64,000 nucleotides of DNA. It comes from an uncultured Comamonas sp. GTDB taxonomy: Bacteria > Pseudomonadota > Gammaproteobacteria > Burkholderiales > Burkholderiaceae_C. The notes below the pieces were generated by a model. It did not search any database and was not told where the DNA came from. It saw only the letters and a program-made list of their open reading frames with translations. Below are positions 57,618 through 64,000 of this stretch, piece after piece (the stretch's first letter is position 1; every line of letters starts with the position of its first letter). The position numbers were made by a program, and so were the translations under genes. Location: assembly GCA_947306475.1 (NCBI GenBank), contig CAMZGS010000001.1, positions 310,001-374,000 on the forward strand, read 5' to 3'.

Positions 57618-57926
57618 ATGGAAAAGAGATTGGCCATTGCCGCACATCTGCATGTGCTGCTGCGCCGCAAGGTCGGGCGCGTGACCGACACCGAATGGAT
57701 GGCCAGCAACAGCGAATACGCCCAGGCCATCGTGCGCCTGGCGCGTGAACACGGTCGTGAAGAAGGCATGCACGATCTGGTGGAGTGGGCCGACAGGCTG
57801 GAGCAGGCAATGGGCCTGGGCCAGCCCGAGCTGCGGGGGCAGCCACCGCAGGCGGATACCCCCCGGGCTGGCGAACCCGAGGCATCACGCCCCGAGGTGC
57901 TGCGCTACGTGGGCGGCATTCGCTAG
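57618..57926 (+). CDS. Hypothetical protein
   Basis: Short ORF MEKRLAIAAHLHVLLRRKVGRVTDTEWMASNSEYAQAIVRLAREHG directly downstream of amtB; family not recognised. Confidence 0.55.
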   Translation: MEKRLAIAAHLHVLLRRKVGRVTDTEWMASNSEYAQAIVRLAREHGREEGMHDLVEWADRLEQAMGLGQPELRGQPPQADTPRAGEPEASRPEVLRYVGGIR

Positions 57927-58029
57927 GCTGCAGGCATGGCGGTTGCACGGAGCCGTCGCTGATACGTCTGCACCGATTGCCCACGGCCACTAAGATGGCG
58001 TCCCTTACGTTGAGGGCGAAAGCAGCAGC

Positions 58030-58665
58030 ATGGAATTTCACACGTGGGTAGCGTTTCTGGTGGCCAGCATCTTTATTGCCATCTCACCGGGCTCGGGGGC
58101 GGTGCTGTCCATGAGCCACGGGCTGGCCTACGGTGTGCGCCAGACGTCGATGACGATTTTTGGTCTGCAACTGGGGCTGGTCATGATTTTGCTGATCGCC
58201 GGTGGCGGCGTGGGTGCGGTGCTGGTGGCCTCGGAGCTGGCCTTCACCGTGGTCAAGGTGCTGGGTGCGTGCTATCTGATGTACCTGGGCTGGTGCCAGT
58301 GGCGCAGCGCGGGCAATGCGCTGGATGTGGCGCATCTGCAGGGCGCCGCCAGTCTGCCCTGGCACCGGCGCGTGCTGGTGGGCTTTCTGACCAATGCCAC
58401 CAACCCCAAGGGCATCATCTTCATGGTGGCGGTACTGCCGCAGTTCATCGACCCGGCGCGCGCGCTGTGGCTGCAACTGGCGGTGATGTCGGCCACCATC
58501 GTCTTGGTGGACGTGCTGGTCATGCACAGCTATGCGCTGGGCGCCAGCGTCCTGCGCCGCTGGATGCGCAGCGCCACCGCCCAGCGCGCGCAAAACCGGG
58601 TGTTTGGCGGGCTGTTGATGGTCATGGGCATGGCGCTGTTCTTTGTGCGCCGACAGCCGGGGTGA
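58030..58665 (+). CDS. LysE family translocator
   Basis: FLVASIFIAISPGSGAVLSMSHGLAYGVRQ...FLTNATNPKGIIFMVAVLPQFI. Confidence 0.88.
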   Translation: MEFHTWVAFLVASIFIAISPGSGAVLSMSHGLAYGVRQTSMTIFGLQLGLVMILLIAGGGVGAVLVASELAFTVVKVLGACYLMYLGWCQWRSAGNALDVAHLQGAASLPWHRRVLVGFLTNATNPKGIIFMVAVLPQFIDPARALWLQLAVMSATIVLVDVLVMHSYALGASVLRRWMRSATAQRAQNRVFGGLLMVMGMALFFVRRQPG

Positions 58666-58683
58666 TGGCCCAAAACATCAAAT

Positions 58684-58770
58684 AAAGGAGCTGTATCCGC
58701 TGGATATATAAGGGTTTTAGGCAGAAAAATCGCTGAAAACCAGACAGATACAGCGGATATAGCTCTTTTT
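58684..58770. repeat. Dispersed palindromic repeat, long type
   Basis: AAAGGAGCTGTATCCGCTG...CAGCGGATATAGCTCTTTT, inner GGTTTTAG...CTGAAAACC. Confidence 0.75.
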
Positions 58771-58780
58771 ATAGGAGTAA

Positions 58781-59257
58781 TCAGTCCAGCTTGGCGCCAC
58801 CAAAGCCGTTCTGGCGCCAGGCCTCGAACACCGTCACCGCCACGGCATTCGACAGGTTCAGGCTGCGCTGCCCGGGGCGCATGGGCAGGCGCAGGCGCTG
58901 CGCGGGGGGGAAGCTCTCGCGGATCTGCGGCGGCAGGCCCTTGGTCTCACAGCCAAAGACAAAGTAGTCGCCTGCCTGAAATTGCAGGCCGAAGGCATTG
59001 CTGCTGGCATGGGTGGTCATGGCAAACATGCGCGTGCGCTCGGGCTGCATGGTCTGCAGAAAATCTTCCCAACTGGCGTGGCGGCGCACGCTGGCGTACT
59101 CGTGGTAATCCAGTCCGGCGCGGCGCATGTGGCGGTCTTCCATGGAAAAGCCCAGCGGCTCGATCAGATGCAGGCTGCAGCCGGTGTTGGCCGCCAGGCG
59201 GATGACGTTGCCGGTGTTGGGCGGAATCTCAGGGTGAACAAGCACGATATGAAACAT
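58781..59257 (-). CDS. trmL: tRNA (cytidine(34)-2'-O)-methyltransferase
   Basis: MFHIVLVHPEIPPNTGNVIRLAANTGCSLHLIEPLGF; LRLPMRPGQRSLNLSNAVAV. Confidence 0.95.
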   Translation of the reverse strand: MFHIVLVHPEIPPNTGNVIRLAANTGCSLHLIEPLGFSMEDRHMRRAGLDYHEYASVRRHASWEDFLQTMQPERTRMFAMTTHASSNAFGLQFQAGDYFVFGCETKGLPPQIRESFPPAQRLRLPMRPGQRSLNLSNAVAVTVFEAWRQNGFGGAKLD

Positions 59258-59286
59258 GGGGCGCGATTGTGCGCCTGTTCCCGGCA

Positions 59287-60030
59287 TCAGGGCGTGCGCG
59301 CCAGCGCCAGCACGCTGATGTGCTGTGCGCCCGCGGCCCGTAGCGCCGCGCAGGCCGCGCGCAAGGTGGCGCCGGTGGTGATGACGTCGTCGATCACCAG
59401 CAGGTGCAGGTCGGCCAGTTGTGCCTCTGGCGCCACGGCAAAGGCGGCATGCAGATTGCGCAGGCGCGCGCTGCGGCCCAGGCTGCGTTGGGCGGCGGTG
59501 TGCTGGGGGCGCAGCAGGATGTCGCTGCGCCAGCGTGGCCCGGGGGAGCCGGGCTGTCGTGCGAAGTGCTGTGCCCAGTAGCGCGCCAGCTGGGCGGCCT
59601 GGTTGAAGCCACGCTCGCGCAGGCGCTGGGGCGAGAGGGGCAGGGGCAGCAGCACATCGGCCTGTTGCAGTGCGGCGGCCAGGGGCGGGCTGCTCAGCAC
59701 CCAGCGGGCAATGTGCGCCGCCAGGGCCGGGTGTTGTTGCAGCTTCCAGCGCGTGATGATGTCGGCCCACGGGTAGCCGTAGTCCACCCACACGTGGCAG
59801 TGCTGCCAGGGCGGGGGCCGGCGCAGACAGGCGCCGCAGCGCGGGGGCTTTGCCGCATCGCCCGCTGTGGCCAGGGGCAGGCCGCAGCCGCTACAGCGCG
59901 TCTGCTGGGGCGCCGGAGCAAAGCGCTGCATGCAGGTCGGGCACAGCGGGCCGCCCGTCCTCCAGGCGTGGCAGGCCAGGCATTGGCTGGGCAGGTGGTG
60001 CGATAGCCATGCGGCAAGATGCGGCAGCAT
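59287..60030 (-). CDS. ComF family protein
   Basis: N-terminal zinc-finger cysteines (CLACHAW..CPTC..CSGCGLPL..CGAC) and PRPP motif LLVIDDVITTGATLRAA. Confidence 0.9.
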   Translation of the reverse strand: MLPHLAAWLSHHLPSQCLACHAWRTGGPLCPTCMQRFAPAPQQTRCSGCGLPLATAGDAAKPPRCGACLRRPPPWQHCHVWVDYGYPWADIITRWKLQQHPALAAHIARWVLSSPPLAAALQQADVLLPLPLSPQRLRERGFNQAAQLARYWAQHFARQPGSPGPRWRSDILLRPQHTAAQRSLGRSARLRNLHAAFAVAPEAQLADLHLLVIDDVITTGATLRAACAALRAAGAQHISVLALARTP

Positions 60031-60081
60031 GGAGTCAATATACTGCGCGCGCCCTGTTGGGCTGTTTTTGTTTGAGATTGC

Positions 60082-60951
60082 ATGACCGATTTTTTGCCCC
60101 CGACCATCGATCCCGTCGCCGCCCGGCGCTGGCAGCACACGGCCCCCGCCGCCACGCCCTGGCTGCACGATGAAGTGGGCCAGCGCATGCAGGCACGCCT
60201 GGACTGGATCGCGCAGAAGCCGCGCATCTGGTACCACTGGGAGGCGGTGCGCGGTGGCTTGCAGACCCATGCCCTGATTGCCCAGCGCTATCCCGATGCC
60301 GCCTGCGTGGTGGTGGAGCCCTTTGCCCACACCCGCGCCGTGGCGCAGCAGCACTGGCGCCAGCCCTGGTGGCAACGCTGGCGCGGTGCGACCACCCAGG
60401 TGCTGGAGAGCGCGCCGCCGGAAGGGGCCGATCTGCTGTGGGCCAACATGCTGCTGCACACCCAGGCCGACCCGCTGGCCCTGCTGCGTCAGTGGCACAG
60501 CGCGCTGGCGCTGGAGGGGTGTTTGATGTTTTCCTGCCTGGGGCCGGACACGGTGCGCGAGCTGCGTGCCCTGTACCGGCAACTGGGCTGGCCGGAAGCC
60601 GGCCACAGCCTGACCGACATGCACGATTGGGGCGACATGCTGCTGCAGGCCGGGTTTGCGGATCCGGTGATGGACATGGAAACCATCACCCTGAGCTTTG
60701 CCTCCCCCCAGCGCCTGTTGCAGGAGCTGCGCGAGCTGGGACGCAACCTGCACCCGGCGCGTTTTGCGGGTCTGCGCGGGCGTGGCTGGCTGGCGCAGCT
60801 GCATGCGGCATTGCAGGAGCATGTGCGCCTGCTGGATGGGCAGCTCGGCCTGCGCTTTGAAATTGTGTATGGTCATGCCTTCAAGGCCGCGCCACGCGGT
60901 GCGCGCCAGTGGAAGAAAAGCCGTGCCGATCTGACAGGGCACAGGGAGTAG
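60082..60951 (+). CDS. BioC-like SAM-dependent methyltransferase
   Basis: ADLLWANMLLHTQADPLALLRQWHSALALEGCLMFSCLGPDTVRELR. Confidence 0.75.
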   Translation: MTDFLPPTIDPVAARRWQHTAPAATPWLHDEVGQRMQARLDWIAQKPRIWYHWEAVRGGLQTHALIAQRYPDAACVVVEPFAHTRAVAQQHWRQPWWQRWRGATTQVLESAPPEGADLLWANMLLHTQADPLALLRQWHSALALEGCLMFSCLGPDTVRELRALYRQLGWPEAGHSLTDMHDWGDMLLQAGFADPVMDMETITLSFASPQRLLQELRELGRNLHPARFAGLRGRGWLAQLHAALQEHVRLLDGQLGLRFEIVYGHAFKAAPRGARQWKKSRADLTGHRE

Positions 60952-60958
60952 CAAGACA

Positions 60959-61561
60959 ATGACGATGCAACGCAGAACGGCCTTGCAGGGCTGCGCCGCC
61001 TTGGCCGTGGCCAGCCTGTTGGGCTGTGACATGGGTGGTGGCCAGAAATTTGCCGGCATGGACATGAGCGGCTCGGAGCAGGGCAGGGACTTTGCGCCCC
61101 TGCGCGATGTCAGCGGTCGTCCGCGCTCCATCGCCGACTTTGCCGGCAAGGTGGTGGTGGTGTTCTTTGGCTATGTGCAGTGCCCGGATGTGTGCCCGAC
61201 CACGTTGCAGGAGCTGGTCGATGCCAAGGCCTTGCTGGGCGGGCAGGGCAGCCGCTTGCAAGGTGTGTTCATCACCGTCGATCCAGAGCGCGATACGCCC
61301 GAGGTGCTCAAGGCCTACACCGAGGCGTTCTCTCCCGACATTGTCGGCCTGACCGGCACGGAGGAAGAAATTGCCGCCGTGGCTCGTGCCTTCAAGGTGT
61401 TCTACAAGAAGGTGCCCGGGCGCGAGCCGGGTTCGTACACCATGGACCATTCGGCGGGCATGTACATGTACGACCCGCATGGCAAGCTGCGCGTGTACCA
61501 CCGCTACGGGCAAGGCGCGCAGGCGCTGGCGCAGGACGCCAAGATTCTGCTCGGGGCGTAA
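60959..61561 (+). CDS. SCO1/SenC family copper chaperone lipoprotein
   Basis: VVVFFGYVQCPDVCPTTLQEL; lipobox-like LLGC; MDHSAGMYMYDPHGKLRV. Confidence 0.9.
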   Translation: MTMQRRTALQGCAALAVASLLGCDMGGGQKFAGMDMSGSEQGRDFAPLRDVSGRPRSIADFAGKVVVVFFGYVQCPDVCPTTLQELVDAKALLGGQGSRLQGVFITVDPERDTPEVLKAYTEAFSPDIVGLTGTEEEIAAVARAFKVFYKKVPGREPGSYTMDHSAGMYMYDPHGKLRVYHRYGQGAQALAQDAKILLGA

Positions 61562-61606
61562 CTGCCACGCCGTCGGCACGCAACGCAACCCGCGTGCCCA
61601 AACAGA

Positions 61607-61627
61607 AACCCGGCGCAAGGCCGGGTT
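61607..61627. terminator. Hairpin between convergent sco1 and rpoH
   Basis: AACCCGGC-GCAAG-GCCGGGTT. Confidence 0.65.
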
Positions 61628-61663
61628 CCTTCTGGATGGAGGTCAGACGATTCGGGGCGCGGC

Positions 61664-62605
61664 TCAGGCAAATTCAGCCAGCGCTTTTTTCATCTTCTTC
61701 ATGGCCGCCACCTCGATCTGGCGGATGCGCTCGGCGCTCACGCCGTATTCGGCAGCCAGCTCGTGCAGCGTCTTGCCGCCCGAGCCATCGTCGTTGACCT
61801 GCAGCCAGCGCTGCTCGACGATGCGGCGGCTGCGGGCATCCAGCCCTTCCAGTGCGTGGGCGATGCCGTCGCTGGCCAGCACATCGCGCTGGCGCGACTC
61901 CAGCATGGCGGTGGGTTCGTGGCTGCTGTCGCTCAGGTAGGCGATGGGGCCAAAGGCAGCCTCGCCATCGTCGCTGGGGCTGGGGTCCAGCAGCACGTCG
62001 CCACCGGCCAGGCGTGCTTCCATCTCCATGACTTCCTCGGGCTTGACGCCGAGCTTGCTGGCCATGGTGTCGATCTGCTCGGGGGTGAGGCTCTCGCGCA
62101 GGGTGGCGTCATCGTCCAGGGCAGCATCGGCCTGCATGCCCTGCTTCATGGAGCGCAGGTTGAAGAACAGCTTGCGCTGTGCCTTGGTGGTGGCCACCTT
62201 GACCATGCGCCAGTTCTTGATGATGTATTCGTGGATCTCGGCCTTGATCCAGTGGATGGCGTAGCTGACCAGGCGCACGCCCTGATCGGGGTCGAAGCGG
62301 CGCACGGCCTTCATCAGGCCGATGTTGCCTTCCTGAATCAGATCGCCGTGGGGCAGGCCGTAGCCCAGGTACTGACGCGACAGCGAAATCACCAAGCGCA
62401 GGTGCGACAGGATCAGGCGCCCGGCGGCGTCCAGATCGTTGTCCTGACGGAGCTTGCGGGCGTATTCCTGCTCTTCTTCCAGCGTGAGCATGGGCATACG
62501 GTTGGCTGCGCTGATGTAGGCGTCCAGATTGCCAAGGGAGGGCAGCATGGCCCAGGGGTTGTTTGGCGCCAAGGTCGTTGCAGTGCAAGCGGGGGTGTGA
62601 TTCAT
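61664..62605 (-). CDS. rpoH: RNA polymerase sigma-32 factor
   Basis: DLIQEGNIGLMKAVRRFDPDQGVRLVSYAIHWIKAEIHEYIIKNWRMVKVATTKAQRKLFFNLR. Confidence 0.96.
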   Translation of the reverse strand: MNHTPACTATTLAPNNPWAMLPSLGNLDAYISAANRMPMLTLEEEQEYARKLRQDNDLDAAGRLILSHLRLVISLSRQYLGYGLPHGDLIQEGNIGLMKAVRRFDPDQGVRLVSYAIHWIKAEIHEYIIKNWRMVKVATTKAQRKLFFNLRSMKQGMQADAALDDDATLRESLTPEQIDTMASKLGVKPEEVMEMEARLAGGDVLLDPSPSDDGEAAFGPIAYLSDSSHEPTAMLESRQRDVLASDGIAHALEGLDARSRRIVEQRWLQVNDDGSGGKTLHELAAEYGVSAERIRQIEVAAMKKMKKALAEFA

Positions 62606-62635
62606 TGCATTCGTCCTTTCATCCATCGCAGGATA

Positions 62636-62662
62636 TTAGCACTCGGTAGATGAGAGTGCTAA
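62636..62662. promoter_or_regulatory. CIRCE element (HrcA operator) upstream of rpoH
   Basis: TTAGCACTC-GGTAGATGA-GAGTGCTAA, exact match to consensus TTAGCACTC-N9-GAGTGCTAA. Confidence 0.92.
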
Positions 62663-62694
62663 TGCAGAAGTTCCTTGGCTGGTTCACTTTTTGC

Positions 62695-63054
62695 TTAAAA
62701 AGTCAGGACCTTGTCGGCGGTCATGATCCACTCGGTCAGTTCCGTCAGATTGCCGATGCTGATGCCGTCAAGCAGGGGCAGATGCAGCAAGCCCCGGTTC
62801 TGGGCGCAGGTGCGGCACACGCGCACGGTGGCCCCGGCTTGCAGCAGCATTTCCACGTGGTTTTGCAGGCCCTTGCCGCCCTGGCCATCGTCCTGCCCGG
62901 GCAGTGCCAGCACGGTGGCATCGGACATCAGGAAGACCGTCACCTCGGGCTGCTCGTCGTGTGCGGCCAGCATGTTGGCAATACGCAGGGCCGAGAGGCA
63001 GCGCTCGCTGCCGTAGGGCGCAGCGTGGATGACGATGGCGATTTTTTGCGGCAT
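62695..63054 (-). CDS. DsrE family protein
   Basis: MPQKIAIVIHAAPYGSERCLSALRIANMLAAHDEQPEVTVFLMSDATVLAL. Confidence 0.85.
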   Translation of the reverse strand: MPQKIAIVIHAAPYGSERCLSALRIANMLAAHDEQPEVTVFLMSDATVLALPGQDDGQGGKGLQNHVEMLLQAGATVRVCRTCAQNRGLLHLPLLDGISIGNLTELTEWIMTADKVLTF

Positions 63055-63151
63055 GGGAAGGCTCCTTGGAATGGTGGTGCGGCAACAGCGGCACGGGTTG
63101 GTTGCTCCGAGGATACGGCAGCGCGCCCGCTGCCGCGCCAATCCTGTTTTT

Positions 63152-63233
63152 GATAGCTGCTGGCGCTTATCTGATATGGGTTTCAGGCTATTTTTGCGCT
63201 GAAATCCAATCTTTTAAAGCGCAAGCAGCTATG
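63152..63233. repeat. Dispersed palindromic repeat, long type
   Basis: GATAGCTGCTGGCGCTT...AAGCGCAAGCAGCTATGA, inner GGTTTCAG...CTGAAATCC. Confidence 0.75.
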
Positions 63234-63236
63234 AAA

Positions 63237-63257
63237 AAACCGCGCCGTGGCGGTTCT
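63237..63257 (-). terminator. Terminator of cysK
   Basis: Minus strand AACCGCCACGGCGCGGTTTTTT. Confidence 0.7.
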
Positions 63258-63283
63258 TTCAGGGTCAGGCTGTGTGCTGCCTG

Positions 63284-64000
63284 TCAGGCGGTGGGCAGGA
63301 AGCCTTCGACGGACAGATAGCGCTCGCCCGTGTCGTAGGCAAAGCCCAGCACGCGGCTGCCGGCGGGCAGGTCGGGCAGCTTTTGTGCAATCGCGGCCAG
63401 TGTGGCGCCGGAGGAGATGCCGACCAGCAGGCCTTCCTCACGCGCTGCGCGGCGGGCGTATTCGCGGGCATCCTCGGCTTCCACCTGGATGACGCCATCG
63501 AGCAGGCTGGTGTCCAGGTTCTTGGGGATGAAGCCAGCGCCAATGCCCTGGATGGCATGCGGGCCAGGGGCGCCGCCGGAGATCACGGGCGAGTCCTTGG
63601 GCTCCACGGCAAACACCTTGAGCTGCGGGTACCTGGCCTTGAGCACCTTGGCCACGCCGGACAGGTGGCCGCCGGTGCCCACGCCGGTGATCAGCACATC
63701 CAGCCCATCGGGGAAGTCGGCCAGCACTTCCTGCGCGGTGGTGTTGACGTGGGCCTCGATGTTGGCGGGGTTCTCAAACTGCTGGGGAATCCAGGCGCCA
63801 GGGATTTGTGCGGCCAGCTCTTCAGCACGGGCGATGGCGCCCTTCATGCCCTTTTCCTTGGGGGTGAGGTCGAACTTGGCACCGTAGGCCAGCATCAGGC
63901 GGCGGCGTTCGATGGACATGCTCTCGGGCATCACCAGGATCAGCTGGTAGCCCTTGACGGCAGCCACCAGTGCCAGGCCCACGCCCGTGTTGCCGCTGGT
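63284..64000 (-). CDS. cysK: Cysteine synthase A, 3' part; 5' end outside window
   Basis: [67 protein letters not shown]. Confidence 0.94.
   Translation of the reverse strand, partial: TSGNTGVGLALVAAVKGYQLILVMPESMSIERRRLMLAYGAKFDLTPKEKGMKGAIARAEELAAQIPGAWIPQQFENPANIEAHVNTTAQEVLADFPDGLDVLITGVGTGGHLSGVAKVLKARYPQLKVFAVEPKDSPVISGGAPGPHAIQGIGAGFIPKNLDTSLLDGVIQVEAEDAREYARRAAREEGLLVGISSGATLAAIAQKLPDLPAGSRVLGFAYDTGERYLSVEGFLPTA

Overview
The window is a GC-rich chromosomal segment whose gene content and order look like Burkholderiales, probably Comamonadaceae (inferred from protein families, no search run). Most of it is housekeeping. In order it carries: polA (partial); azlCD; a hipBA-type toxin-antitoxin pair; dusB-fis-purH; a thiolase; hemL-thiD; a pilGHIJ-chpA chemosensory cluster; yqgE-ruvX-pyrR-pyrB-pyrC'; arsC-like and tenA; tRNA-Arg(CCT); moxR-GNAT-vwa-tamA-tamB; a PmrAB/QseBC-like two-component system divergent from an eptA-type phosphoethanolamine transferase; a second two-component system divergent from an HME-RND metal efflux operon; an IS5-family element; a PAS/GAF/GGDEF/EAL protein; amtB; lysE; trmL; comF; a BioC-like methyltransferase; sco1; rpoH; dsrE; and cysK (partial). 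I see no CRISPR array, prophage or large biosynthetic cluster. The most notable signals are: (i) a HipB-like antitoxin with a tail of 75-bp in-frame repeats, next to a HipA that seems to lack part of its N-terminal region; (ii) a mirrored hexamer array GCTGAA-N5-GCTGAA-N7-TTCAGC-N5-TTCAGC between the two-component system and eptA; (iii) a perfect CIRCE palindrome upstream of rpoH; (iv) a scrap yard of lysE', MCP' and eptA' fragments; (v) a dispersed intergenic palindromic repeat family that also supplies a stop codon and possibly sits inside tamB; (vi) a dihydroorotase homologue without its metal-binding HxH; (vii) an IS5-family transposase that keeps its frame but appears to lack its DDE core.
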